Source: Chitinophaga oryzae (GTDB taxonomy: Bacteria; Bacteroidota; Bacteroidia; Chitinophagales; Chitinophagaceae). Taken from it: a DNA stretch of 64,000 nt. A model generated the notes under the pieces. That model did no database searches. It saw only the letters and a list, made by a program, of their open reading frames with translations, and was not told the origin of the DNA. The stretch is taken from NCBI RefSeq assembly GCF_012516375.2, contig NZ_CP051204.2:5456001-5520000 (forward strand), given 5' to 3'. Shown piece by piece: positions 42,827 through 52,184 of this stretch; position 1 is the first letter of the stretch; each line of letters opens with the position of its first letter. The translations under genes and the position numbers were made by a program.

Positions 42827-44002
42827 TTACTTGGTGTCGCCCCACATTGCGATCTCGTAAAAGTTCACATAGGTCCCGTTCGACCAGTTCTTCAGTGTCT
42901 TAAACCGGATATAACGCACTTTGGGCGTATTTAAAGGGAAGGTCACCGTTTGCCCCGCCAGCGCCGCATCGGTATCTGCCTGCGAAAGCTGTCCTTCCGG
43001 CAGGCCGGAAGGTTTGATCTGCGTCACCGTTGCCAGCAAAGTCCAGCTGGCGTCGAAGCTGCCATCGGGATTGGGATTGTCAGAACCCCATATTTCCACT
43101 ACGCGGGGATTGTGCAGCGAGTAATAGAATCCCGGTCTCATATGCCATACCAGGCGGCTCAGTTTAGCACGCTGGCCCATGTCATAGGTAAACCATTGGG
43201 GCATTCTCGCCGCATCGGAGGAGTGATAAAAACCATCGGTGGTGCTGCCGTCGAAAAGGCCGGCAATAGAACCGCCATATCCTATTGGCGCATCGCCGGG
43301 CAGTACCAGGCCTTTCATCTTGAGGCGGTCCAGCCGTTGTTCAAACAGCGGCGTCAGCACCACATGCAGGGTGTCGGACAGGTTGCCCCATCTGTCGCGC
43401 ACATACACGCCAAATTTTGTAGAAACATCGGGCATATTCCTGGTTGAAAAATCGCCTTCCCTGAGGTTCGTATACTGTGTAGCCACCGGGGAGAACCTGC
43501 CCAGTGAATCGTCCGAAAGCACAACGATCGCCAGGTCATCTTCTTCCGGGTTGGTGTATTTTACGTTGATGCCCCCGAAATCGGCGCTGGTGGCCAGCCC
43601 TTTTCTGACAATCCATACAGGTGGTATCAGCGGACGGACGGTGACGGTCACCGGCGCGGAAACATTTTCGCTTTTATCTACCGCATACACCGTGACTTTA
43701 TATTCGCTGGTATCGCCAAAACCGGCTACGGTCAGGTCCCTGTTGTAGCGGCTTACTTTTGTTTCACGGACCGTGCCGTTGCGGGCTGTGTAAAGGGCTT
43801 TTACATATAACAGGTCTGCATCTGCAGGAACGGCGTAACTTATTTTTGCTGCGCCGTGCAGGCTTTGTACCACTACGTTGCTCACAGGTCCCGGGGCTGT
43901 CTTGTCTTTCAGCACAGGCCCGTTCCCATCCTGCTTACAGGCGCCGGCCATGAAGAGTATGATAAAGAGGTGCAGGTAATAAATTCTTTTTTTCATCTCC
44001 AT
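42827..44002 (-). CDS. DUF4959/DUF5126/DUF5000-type surface lipoprotein
   Basis: A 391-residue lipoprotein (FIILFMAGACK, lipid at the Cys). Domain order by pattern: DUF4959-like (PGPVSNVVVQSLHGAAKISYAVPADADLLYVKALY), a second fibronectin-like module (DFGGINVKYTNPEEDDLAIVV), then a discoidin-like domain (WFTYDMGQRAKLSRLVWHM, EIWGSDNPNPDG). The start ATG at 44002 was chosen because the long upstream frame is not protein-like. It closely parallels the protein at 54588. Together with the DUF4998 protein it likely forms the glycan-binding surface layer of locus 1. Confidence 0.82.
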   Translation of the reverse strand: MEMKKRIYYLHLFIILFMAGACKQDGNGPVLKDKTAPGPVSNVVVQSLHGAAKISYAVPADADLLYVKALYTARNGTVRETKVSRYNRDLTVAGFGDTSEYKVTVYAVDKSENVSAPVTVTVRPLIPPVWIVRKGLATSADFGGINVKYTNPEEDDLAIVVLSDDSLGRFSPVATQYTNLREGDFSTRNMPDVSTKFGVYVRDRWGNLSDTLHVVLTPLFEQRLDRLKMKGLVLPGDAPIGYGGSIAGLFDGSTTDGFYHSSDAARMPQWFTYDMGQRAKLSRLVWHMRPGFYYSLHNPRVVEIWGSDNPNPDGSFDASWTLLATVTQIKPSGLPEGQLSQADTDAALAGQTVTFPLNTPKVRYIRFKTLKNWSNGTYVNFYEIAMWGDTK

Positions 44003-44033
44003 CTGTTTACATCGATATATTGATAAATGATCG

Positions 44034-45950
44034 TTACCAACCGGTATTTTGCACGAGGTTGGGATTGATTTGCAGGTTGCTCTCGCGGATCGGCCAGAAG
44101 TAGTCCCTGGGCGCCACGAAGCGGGGACTGTACAAAAACACCCTGCGGTTGTAGTCTTCATAGGTTGATTGGAGGATATCCCAACCGAAGACAGGCTGGT
44201 TCAATACCTGCGGCGCCGTTTTCCATCGGCGGAGGTCCCAGAAGCGGCTGCCTTCAAAAGCCATTTCAATCGTTCTTTCCTGCCGGATGATGTCCCGCAA
44301 TCCTTCCTGCGTGGAATATTTCGTTGGCTTTGCAGAATACGTGCTCCACGAATATTCAATAGTAGCCAGTCCTGCCCTGGCCCGCAGCTGATTGAGATAA
44401 AACAGCGCGTCGGCCGGCTTGCCTGTTTCGTTGGACGCCTCCGCATACAGCAGGTAAAGGTCGCCCAGGCGTATTATCGGCCAGGGATAAGCCTCTACTT
44501 CCAGCGAGGTGTTGTTGTACACGAGGTTCCAGTTGACAATTTTTTTGATGTAGTAGCCTGTGACAGAATACAGGCGGCTTTGTTTTTTCCCCGAATGTTG
44601 TTCCAGTTTACTCTGGATATTGTAATTCCCGTTTTTCATAAACCAGGTAGACCCGTCAAAGGCCATATCGGCATAGAACCGGGGCTCTCTTTCAAAATGC
44701 AGCCCGATGGTGCGGTATCCTTCCTGGATACCCGTGTCTTTTGCCGTAGCTGTGCGCAGCTGGTAGCGGGCGGCGTAATTCCAGGTCCTGTCTTCTTCCA
44801 CGGGAACGCCGTTACGCGTATAAAAAAGTTCTGCCATCTTCAGCGGAGGCGCCAGTTTTCCTTTCAGGTTCAGGTTAAACACGTTCGGGTCCAGCTGCGG
44901 GCAGGCGTAGGTCTGCAGCCAGTAGGTGGGCGTACCTGCGGATGTTTGTCCCCATATCAGTTCGCTGTTCCATTTTTCGCAAACGGCGTTGCGGATATTC
45001 ATTTCAATCTTCGTGGCCGGGTCCACCGTACCTACGGTGGGATTGAAGTAATACAGTTTACTGCCGGCCGCCTGCGCCACATCGATGGCCTGTTTACAGG
45101 CGATGCGCGCTTTCTCCCATTTAGTGGCGTCATACTGTGGATTAAAGAGCGGCTGACCGTTTTTATTTTTCATGCCGGCGAAATCACTGTTGCCATTAAA
45201 CAGAGGGCTGGCGGCTGTTACCAGCACCCGCGCCTTTATGGCCAGTGCCGCGGCCCTGGTGATACGGCCCAGCTCAGTCGTTGTGTTGGTGATTTTTGCA
45301 GGAAGGGCGCTGTTTTCACTGCCGGCCACCGCATCGATCAGCCCGGCGATGTAACTCACTACCGTATCCACCGGCTGCCGGTGTACTTTTACTTCTTCCG
45401 GAGAGGCGGTGATGGGCAGGTTTTTATCTGCAATGGGGATGGGGCCGTACATTCTCAACAGGTACCAGTGGAAGTAGGCTTTTAAAAAGGTGGCTTCCGC
45501 GGTCCATCTGTCTCTTTCATAGGGCTGCAGGTCCCGCACATTACCGATATTCTCCAGGAAGATGTTACAGGCCCTGATACCCTGCCAGAGCGACTCTCCG
45601 TCATAACCATCCCAGTAGTTCATGTAGGGTTGCGCCACGTTTTGGTTTCCCCGCGCGATGTTGTACGGGTCCAGGAAGAAAAAATCTTCCGTCATGGGCC
45701 AGTAGGTCCATGCTTCATCTCCGCCGCTGAAGGCAGGATTTTTATCCGGGTGGTCATCCTGTGGCAGGTAAGCGTAGCAGGTAAATAAATACTTCTCCGC
45801 TTCCAGCCGGTTGGAGAAGGCATGGTCCAGCGTGGGTACGTTGTCAGGAACGATATCCAGGTATTTATTGCAGGCAAACAGCGTGGAGCAGGCAAGGCAT
45901 AACAGCCAGCGTGAGAGATATGATAAATTGTTGGTTGATAAATGTTTCAT
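44034..45950 (-). CDS. susD: RagB/SusD family nutrient-binding lipoprotein
   Basis: A 638-residue outer-membrane lipoprotein. The signal ends in CSTLFACNKYLD (lipid at Cys27), and the start of the mature protein (NKYLDIVPDNVPTLDHAFSNRLEAEKYLFTCYAYLP) is classic SusD. TPR-type helices follow, with RAAALAIKARVLVTAASPLFNG, and the C-terminal RDIIRQERTIEMAFEGSRFWDLRRW motif is diagnostic. It caps the SusC barrel encoded 20 bases upstream. Confidence 0.96.
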   Translation of the reverse strand: MKHLSTNNLSYLSRWLLCLACSTLFACNKYLDIVPDNVPTLDHAFSNRLEAEKYLFTCYAYLPQDDHPDKNPAFSGGDEAWTYWPMTEDFFFLDPYNIARGNQNVAQPYMNYWDGYDGESLWQGIRACNIFLENIGNVRDLQPYERDRWTAEATFLKAYFHWYLLRMYGPIPIADKNLPITASPEEVKVHRQPVDTVVSYIAGLIDAVAGSENSALPAKITNTTTELGRITRAAALAIKARVLVTAASPLFNGNSDFAGMKNKNGQPLFNPQYDATKWEKARIACKQAIDVAQAAGSKLYYFNPTVGTVDPATKIEMNIRNAVCEKWNSELIWGQTSAGTPTYWLQTYACPQLDPNVFNLNLKGKLAPPLKMAELFYTRNGVPVEEDRTWNYAARYQLRTATAKDTGIQEGYRTIGLHFEREPRFYADMAFDGSTWFMKNGNYNIQSKLEQHSGKKQSRLYSVTGYYIKKIVNWNLVYNNTSLEVEAYPWPIIRLGDLYLLYAEASNETGKPADALFYLNQLRARAGLATIEYSWSTYSAKPTKYSTQEGLRDIIRQERTIEMAFEGSRFWDLRRWKTAPQVLNQPVFGWDILQSTYEDYNRRVFLYSPRFVAPRDYFWPIRESNLQINPNLVQNTGW

Positions 45951-45970
45951 GACATATGATTTAGCCGGCG

Positions 45971-48900
45971 TTATAACTGAACGTTGACCCCTATATTAAA
46001 AACACGTTGCACGGGGTATCCCAGGCCGTTTCCTCCCTGCTCGGGGTCCCACAGTTTAAAGGCGCTGACGAGGAACAGGTTGGTGCCGTTGGCATAAATG
46101 CGCAGGCCTGCGATGTGATATTTTTTCAGGCCTTTGTCGCCGATGTTATACCCGATCTCTGCGCTTTTCATTCTCAGGAAAGCGCCGTTGCGTATCCACC
46201 AGCTGGATGGCTGGTTGTTGTTCTGATTTTGGGTAAGCCCGAGCCTGGGCCAGAAAGCATAGAGGTTGCGGTTATCTTCGGACCAGTGATCGTTGGCGAT
46301 CACGTCCAGCAGGCCGTGCTGGTTGGGGCCATCGGCCACGAACGGGGAAATGGCTTCGGGGCTGATGGCGATAGAAGATCTTGCCGATCCCTGGAAGAAA
46401 GTGCTGATGTCGAAATTTTTATAGCCGAAGGAGAAGCCGAAGCCGTAGATCACTTCCGGCGTAACGGGATGCGCAAGCCCGTTGACCATGTCCAGCGTGG
46501 TGATCTGTCCGTCGCCGTTCATGTCACGGTATTTGATATCTCCTCCCCTTACTTCCCCAAAATTCTGCCTGGGAGCGTTTTTCACGTCCTCATCATCTAC
46601 AAACAGGCGCTCTGCTATCAGGCCATACACCTGCCCGAGGGAGTGCCCTACGCGGGAGAGGTACTGCATGTTGGCGGGATACTCCGGTTCTTCGTTGACC
46701 AGCAGTTTGCTGGCGGCATAGGTGAATGTTCCCCGCATCTGCAGCCAGGCCTTGTTGAATGTTTTGTTGTAGTCCATCGATACGTCTACGCCGCGGCCCT
46801 GCGCTACGCCCACGTTAGCGGATACCGGCGCTGTGAGCCCGAGGGTGGTGGGAATATAGGCGCGCGCCATCAGGATGTTGCTGCGGCGCTCCTGGTAGGC
46901 ATCGATGGTAATATTCAGTGCATTCCACAGACCGAGGTCCATACCGACGTTGATCTTTTTCGATTTCTCCCAGGTGATGCCTTCGTTCGGATAGCGGGCA
47001 ACGGAGACGCCGGGGCGGCTGTATGCGAAGTTTTCCCCGAAGGCCGCGGCAAAAAGATCGTCGCTGAGCTTCACGTTGGACAGGTAGAAGAAACGGTCAT
47101 TGGCATTGCCTATCTGATCGTTACCTACGAGGCCCCAGGTAGCGCGCACTTTCAGCTTCGACACCACATTGTTCCATTGCCGGAAGAACTTTTCATTGCC
47201 CGCATTCCAGGCGAGGCCGATGGAAGGGAAAAATCCGAACCGGTTTTTCTTTGCAAACCTTTCAGAGCCGTTGTAGCCGAAGTTGCCTTCAAACAGGTAG
47301 CGGTTATCGTAGGCATAGGTAAACCTGCCGGATATGCCCTGGTTGCGGAAAGGCAGGGATGCCTGCAGATCTCCGGCGTTGCCGTTGAGATAGTTGCGGC
47401 GGATGCCGATGAGCAGCCCGCCGACATTATGCAGTTCATTGAAGGTCCTGTTGTAGTTGATGGCCGCTTCCGCATAGGTGGTGGTGTTCACCGTTTTGTC
47501 GCCGGGCTTGTAGTTCAGGTATTCCGTTCCGGTACTTTCATTGAGCAGCGACAGCGTATAGCCGCCGGATTTGTCCGCGACAGGATTGGCTGCATAAAAG
47601 AACGGGGTATACTGCCTGCTGACGCTGAAATAGGAATAGCGCTTGGTATATGCCATCGCCCTGGCCGAGAGGCCGGGGAGGATGAAGTCCAGGTCCTGCT
47701 TTATTTCCACCTGAACGTTTAAGACCGAGGTGTTGTATTGCTGGAAACCCGACACCATAGACGCGTACGGGTTCGTATATATTTCACCGTTAGATCCGCG
47801 CGAAGCGTTGCCAAACAGCGGGTGCCGGGCGGTTGGCAGCGCGGTGGCCGGGAAAATGGCGGGGAATAAAACGGGATTGGCGTTCAGCGTACTTTTAAAG
47901 ACTTCCGCGCCGCCGCCGATCGGCCCGGTATAATCGTCGAAATTGCCGGTCGTTCTGATGATGGCTTCCGTAGTATTGGTCAGCTTCAGGTTGACGTTGG
48001 AGCGCACTTCGTAACTTCTCAGCCGGATGTTGTTATTCACCGCGGTGCCGCGCTGTGTTTTCAGTATGCCTTTGTCCTGGTTGACGGTAGCGCCTACATA
48101 ATACTGCGCTTTGTTACCGCCACCGGTAAGGTTGATGTTAAAGCGCTGATTGTTGGTGTACTTTTTTATCAGGGCGTCTATCCAGTTGTTATCAGGATAG
48201 AGATACGGATTGCCGCCGGCGATGGTGCCATCGATTTTATGCTGGCTGTAAGGCAGTGGCGCCAGCGGGTTGCGGGTGAGGGCTGCTTCGTTTGCCAGCT
48301 GCATGTAGGTGATGTTGTCGGCCAGGCGGAAGTTCCTTGTGTTGGAGGAGATGGAATTCTCCAGCCTGATATTCATTTTGGTATTGCCGGCTTTGCCTGT
48401 TTTGGTGGTGACGAGGATGACGCCGTTGGCCCCGCGTGCGCCATACAAGGAGGCGGCGGCAGCGTCTTTCAATACCGAAAACCCGGCGATATCGTCCGGC
48501 TGTAGGCGCGCCAGCTCGTTGGAGGCAGACTCCATCCCGTCTATCAGGATCAGCGGGTCCAGCTTTCCGGAGCCGAAGGAAGTGATGCCCCTGATAAAGA
48601 AAGAGGCGTTATCCGCACCGGGCTCTCCGCTCCGCTGATAGGAAACAAGGCCCGATATCCGTCCTGCCAGCATGGTGGTCAGGTTGCTGGTAGGACCTTT
48701 GATTTCTTTCGGATTCACGCTGGTGATAGCGCTGACCATGCTTCCTTTCTTTTGTTGTCCGTAGGCCACCACCACTACGTCGTTCAGGTCGTTTTTATTT
48801 TCCAGCATCGTCACCTGGATGGTATGCCGGCCCGCCAGCGGTATGAGCTGCCGCTGGTAACCAACATAGGAAAACAGGAGCGTATCGGTGGCGCCTCCCG

Positions 48901-49117
48901 CGGTGATGACATAGTCCCCGCCGGCCGTTGTGGTGGTGCCGGTAGCGGTGTTCTTTATCATGACCGTTACGCCGGGCATCGCCTGGCCTTTGCTGTCCAG
49001 TACCTTCCCCGTGACTTTAAAGACGGTTTGGCCTGGCGAGATTTTGGTTGTCAGCAGTAACAGGAGGCAATACAGGTACCTCCGCTGCCTTAAAAAGGTC
49101 AGGGCACATTTTTTCAT
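45971..49117 (-). CDS. susC: SusC/RagA family TonB-dependent outer-membrane receptor
   Basis: A 1048-residue barrel protein. The signal peptide runs from the ATG at 49117 (MKKCALTFLRQRRYLYCLLLLLTT). A carboxypeptidase-regulatory-like beta domain follows (FKVTGKVLDSKGQAMPGVTV), then the TonB box and plug (VVVAYGQQKKGSMVSAIT, SFFIRGITSFG, YGARGANGVILVTTK) and the 22-strand barrel with the typical FNIGVNVQL end. No STN domain precedes the plug, so this receptor does not signal to an ECF/FecR pair; control is presumably by the divergent GntR protein. A frame extension to 49168 is not needed. Confidence 0.96.
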   Translation of the reverse strand: MKKCALTFLRQRRYLYCLLLLLTTKISPGQTVFKVTGKVLDSKGQAMPGVTVMIKNTATGTTTTAGGDYVITAGGATDTLLFSYVGYQRQLIPLAGRHTIQVTMLENKNDLNDVVVVAYGQQKKGSMVSAITSVNPKEIKGPTSNLTTMLAGRISGLVSYQRSGEPGADNASFFIRGITSFGSGKLDPLILIDGMESASNELARLQPDDIAGFSVLKDAAAASLYGARGANGVILVTTKTGKAGNTKMNIRLENSISSNTRNFRLADNITYMQLANEAALTRNPLAPLPYSQHKIDGTIAGGNPYLYPDNNWIDALIKKYTNNQRFNINLTGGGNKAQYYVGATVNQDKGILKTQRGTAVNNNIRLRSYEVRSNVNLKLTNTTEAIIRTTGNFDDYTGPIGGGAEVFKSTLNANPVLFPAIFPATALPTARHPLFGNASRGSNGEIYTNPYASMVSGFQQYNTSVLNVQVEIKQDLDFILPGLSARAMAYTKRYSYFSVSRQYTPFFYAANPVADKSGGYTLSLLNESTGTEYLNYKPGDKTVNTTTYAEAAINYNRTFNELHNVGGLLIGIRRNYLNGNAGDLQASLPFRNQGISGRFTYAYDNRYLFEGNFGYNGSERFAKKNRFGFFPSIGLAWNAGNEKFFRQWNNVVSKLKVRATWGLVGNDQIGNANDRFFYLSNVKLSDDLFAAAFGENFAYSRPGVSVARYPNEGITWEKSKKINVGMDLGLWNALNITIDAYQERRSNILMARAYIPTTLGLTAPVSANVGVAQGRGVDVSMDYNKTFNKAWLQMRGTFTYAASKLLVNEEPEYPANMQYLSRVGHSLGQVYGLIAERLFVDDEDVKNAPRQNFGEVRGGDIKYRDMNGDGQITTLDMVNGLAHPVTPEVIYGFGFSFGYKNFDISTFFQGSARSSIAISPEAISPFVADGPNQHGLLDVIANDHWSEDNRNLYAFWPRLGLTQNQNNNQPSSWWIRNGAFLRMKSAEIGYNIGDKGLKKYHIAGLRIYANGTNLFLVSAFKLWDPEQGGNGLGYPVQRVFNIGVNVQL

Positions 49118-49156
49118 AACAATGACTAACAGTATAAAGTAAAGCGAGCAGTTATA

Positions 49157-49168
49157 TTGTACATACAT
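49157..49168. promoter_or_regulatory. GntR-type operator upstream of susC
   Basis: TTGTACATACAT, the same dyad as the other sites with one arm base changed. It lies 40 bases upstream of the susC start, where it would interfere with transcription towards susC. Confidence 0.4.
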
Positions 49169-49310
49169 AATTACATATTAAGTTTGAAAAAAGCAAACAT
49201 CCCCGGAAAAAAAATTTGCCCACTCGATGCCTTTAAGGGGAAAAACCGGAGTGAAAAATGGGAGCATTATTTCATCCGGATCTTGCTGCATAAAGGTTTT
49301 CAAGGGTACT

Positions 49311-49320
49311 CCCCCGGGGG
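49311..49320. promoter_or_regulatory. GC palindrome in the susC-gntR intergenic region
   Basis: Ten-base perfect palindrome CCCCCGGGGG in an otherwise AT-rich region between the divergent susC and gntR genes. It is far richer in GC than its surroundings. Its function is unknown. Confidence 0.4.
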
Positions 49321-49361
49321 TGGCCATTGTTGATTAATTATGCTAACTTGCATACTTAATT

Positions 49362-49373
49362 ATGTTCCTACAT
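49362..49373. promoter_or_regulatory. GntR-type operator in front of the second GntR gene
   Basis: ATGTTCCTACAT, with arms ATGT and ACAT and a four-base centre, ending four bases before the gntR start codon. It repeats the arrangement seen at 31054, so autorepression is likely. Confidence 0.6.
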
Positions 49374-49377
49374 TTTT

Positions 49378-50112
49378 ATGAAAATTGAGATAGATCATCA
49401 GAGTGCTGTTCCCCTGCATATCCAGGTGGAAAATCTGTTACGGGAATTGATTAAACAACCGGAGTACCAGGCGGGAAAATTATTGCCCAACGAACTGGAA
49501 CTGGCCAAAAAACTGGCCGTGTCCCGCACCACGCTGCGGCAGGCGATCAACAAACTGGTATACGAGGAACTGCTGGTACGGAAAAAGCGGCTGGGGACAA
49601 AAGTGGCGCAACCGAAGATGAGCTCCAAATCCATGAACTGGCTGAGCTTCACACAGGAAATGCTGGCACGGGGCATCACCATCAAAAATTATGAACTGCA
49701 TATCAGCTGGGTCTATCCTGACGAACAGATCGCAGCTTTCTTCGATATCCGGACCGACCGGAAAATCATGAAGCTGGAACGCCTGCGCGGTAACACACAG
49801 GAGCCCTTCGTCTATTTTATTTCTTATTTCCACCCAAGAATTGGTCTCACAGGGGATGAAGATTTCAAGAAACCCCTGTATGAAATGCTGGAGCAGGAAC
49901 ATTACTTCGTGGCCACCCTGTCTAAAGAAGAAATCAGCTCCAGGACCGCCGATAAAATGATTGCCTCCAAACTGGAGATCGACCTGGGCAGCGCCATCCT
50001 CTTCCGGAAAAGGTTTGTCTACGACCAGGCCGAACGCCCCATGGAATACAATCTCGGCTACTATAAGGCGGAAAGTTTTGTTTATACCGTTGAAAGCAGA
50101 CGCACGCCCTGA
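49378..50112 (+). CDS. GntR-family (HutC/UTRA) transcriptional regulator, paralogue
   Basis: A 244-residue regulator with the winged helix LPNELELAKKLAVSRTTLRQAINKLVYEELLVRKKRLGT and a UTRA domain (VYFISYFHPRIGLTG, KPLYEMLEQEHYFV). It is divergent to the susC operon of locus 1 and clearly paralogous to the GntR protein at 30308. Both proteins probably recognise ATGT-N4-ACAT sites. A sugar phosphate is the likely ligand. Confidence 0.93.
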   Translation: MKIEIDHQSAVPLHIQVENLLRELIKQPEYQAGKLLPNELELAKKLAVSRTTLRQAINKLVYEELLVRKKRLGTKVAQPKMSSKSMNWLSFTQEMLARGITIKNYELHISWVYPDEQIAAFFDIRTDRKIMKLERLRGNTQEPFVYFISYFHPRIGLTGDEDFKKPLYEMLEQEHYFVATLSKEEISSRTADKMIASKLEIDLGSAILFRKRFVYDQAERPMEYNLGYYKAESFVYTVESRRTP

Positions 50113-50189
50113 CCGTGCGCTCCCTCAAAAAATCATGCATGCACTCTTCAATATTATGTCACTACATTATAACAATAAGGCACATCCGG

Positions 50190-52100
50190 TCAGAGAATAT
50201 CCGCCACCTTTTTTAAATCTTTCGTCCTCGCCGCCAATTGCCTGACCGCCGCAACGATCGCCTTTTTATCATAGCCATATAAAGCATGCAGCTCCTGTTG
50301 CGTACCCTGCTCCGCAAATGTATCCGGCAACCCAAGCCGCTTTACCACAGCATGATAGCCATGCTCCGCCATAAACTCCAGTACTGCGCTTCCCATCCCG
50401 CCGGCAAGGCAACCGTCTTCTATCGTGATCACGGCGGAGAAACGGCGGAATACTTCATGCAATAATGTTTCATCCAGTGGTTTAAAAAAACGGAGGTCAT
50501 AATGGGCAACATCCAGTTCCCCCTCCAGCCCGGCACAGGCATCAACTACAGATAGTCCCACCGGGCCCAGTGAAAGCACCGCGATATCCTTTCCGGGCCT
50601 GAGCTTTCTTCCCTTTCCTATCACCAGTTTTTTGAAACGGGAAGACGCCGGCGCCGGCCCCCCCGCTCCCCGGGGATAACGAATAGCCCAAGGTCCGCTT
50701 TCCCTGTCCGCCTGCGCAGTAAAAAGCAGGTCCCGGAAGTCTTCCAGGTCCATCGGAGACGCGCCGGTTATACCCGGCACACATCGCAGGAAGGAAATAT
50801 CAAAAGCGCCGTGGTGCGTTGGCCCATCCTGCCCCACCACGCCTGCCCTGTCGATACAGAACACAACATGCAGCTTTTGTAATGCTACATCGTGAATAAC
50901 CTGGTCGTAGGCGCGTTGTAAAAAAGTGGAGTAAATCGTGCAGAAAGGCAGCAGGCCATCGGCGGCGAGACCGGCAGCAAAAGTAACAGCGTGTTGTTCG
51001 GTGATACCTACGTCAAACACACGTTCCGGCATTTCTTTTTTCATCGTGGTAAGCGCACTGCCGGATAACATCGCAGGCGTTATTGCCATGATCCCCGGAT
51101 TCTTACGGGCCAGTTCCATCAGGGTCCTGCCAAACACAGACTGGAAAGTGACCGCAGACGTCTTTTCCAATGTGGCGCCCGTCGACTTGTCGAATGTTTT
51201 AGGGGCATGCCATTTGGCCTGATCGGTCATTGCCGGGGCGAAACCTTTTCCTTTGGTGGTCACACAATGCAACAACTTAGGTCCGGGTATATGCTTCAGT
51301 TTTTCCAGCACATGGACCAGCTTATCAAGATCGTGCCCGTCAACAGGACCGAAATACCGGATATTCAGCGCTTCGAAAAGATTGCTATAGCGCAGCAAGC
51401 CGCCTTTCACAGCATTCCGGAGTTTCCCCAGCACCTCCGCCGGCCACTTGTCCGGTTGTCCCGGATACGACAATAATGTCCGGACATGCGACTTCAACGC
51501 GTTATAATACCTGCCGGTCGTCAGTGCTGTCAGGTAGTCCTGCAAAGCGCCGGTATTGGCGTCTATCGACATGTTGTTGTCATTCAGTATCACCAGCATA
51601 TCGGGTTGCTCATATCCCGCGTTGTTCAACGCTTCAAACGCCATCCCGGCCGTCATGGCGCCGTCGCCGATAACGGCGATGTGCTGCCGCGTATGATCGC
51701 CGCGGTATCTGGCGGCACAGGCCATGCCCAGTATCGCCGAAACAGAAGTGGAAGAATGCCCGGTGCCAAAAGCGTCGTATTCACTTTCCTCCCTGGATGG
51801 GAAACCGCTGATACCACCCCGCAAACGATTCGTATAAAAACGGCCCTTCCTGCCCGTCAGTAATTTATGCGGATACGCCTGATGGCCTACGTCCCATATC
51901 AGTTTATCTTCCGGCGTATTAAACACGTAATGCAGCGCCACCGTCAGTTCCACAACACCAAGACTGGAGCTGAAGTGACCGCCGTTGGAGGCGACGTGAT
52001 CTATCAGAAAAGATCTCAGTTCTTCGCAAAGACCGGGCAGAGAAGAAACGGGCAGCTTTCGCAGCGCGGCAGGACTGTCGATGTGAAAGTTTTCGGGCAT
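50190..52100 (-). CDS. dxs: 1-deoxy-D-xylulose-5-phosphate synthase
   Basis: A 636-residue thiamine diphosphate enzyme that joins pyruvate and glyceraldehyde-3-phosphate in the first step of the MEP isoprenoid pathway; also a precursor source for thiamine and pyridoxal. The cofactor motif is GDGAMTAGMAFEALNNAG ending in NDNNMSID; the N-terminal GGHFSSSLGVVELTVALHYVF and the transketolase-like motif VFDVGITEQHAVTFAAGLA are present. Length fits the family. It lies 84 bases downstream of the NamZ gene on the same strand. Nothing else of the pathway is in the window, so whether this is the only copy cannot be told. Confidence 0.94.
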   Translation of the reverse strand: MPENFHIDSPAALRKLPVSSLPGLCEELRSFLIDHVASNGGHFSSSLGVVELTVALHYVFNTPEDKLIWDVGHQAYPHKLLTGRKGRFYTNRLRGGISGFPSREESEYDAFGTGHSSTSVSAILGMACAARYRGDHTRQHIAVIGDGAMTAGMAFEALNNAGYEQPDMLVILNDNNMSIDANTGALQDYLTALTTGRYYNALKSHVRTLLSYPGQPDKWPAEVLGKLRNAVKGGLLRYSNLFEALNIRYFGPVDGHDLDKLVHVLEKLKHIPGPKLLHCVTTKGKGFAPAMTDQAKWHAPKTFDKSTGATLEKTSAVTFQSVFGRTLMELARKNPGIMAITPAMLSGSALTTMKKEMPERVFDVGITEQHAVTFAAGLAADGLLPFCTIYSTFLQRAYDQVIHDVALQKLHVVFCIDRAGVVGQDGPTHHGAFDISFLRCVPGITGASPMDLEDFRDLLFTAQADRESGPWAIRYPRGAGGPAPASSRFKKLVIGKGRKLRPGKDIAVLSLGPVGLSVVDACAGLEGELDVAHYDLRFFKPLDETLLHEVFRRFSAVITIEDGCLAGGMGSAVLEFMAEHGYHAVVKRLGLPDTFAEQGTQQELHALYGYDKKAIVAAVRQLAARTKDLKKVADIL

Positions 52101-52184
52101 GGCAATGTTTTTTCCCGCAAATTAAATCGCCTGTATTTACGGCACCGGTACAGCGCGTGTATAAATGAGCGGTACAGATAGCCA

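Noticed and set aside
44169-45485. 438-codon open frame antisense to susD of locus 1
   Set aside because: Same reason: the SusD protein is unambiguous and the antisense text has no fold signature.
46007-47722. 571-codon open frame antisense to susC of locus 1
   Set aside because: Shadow of a long GC-balanced gene; no start context or family, whereas SusC motifs cover the whole stretch on the other strand.
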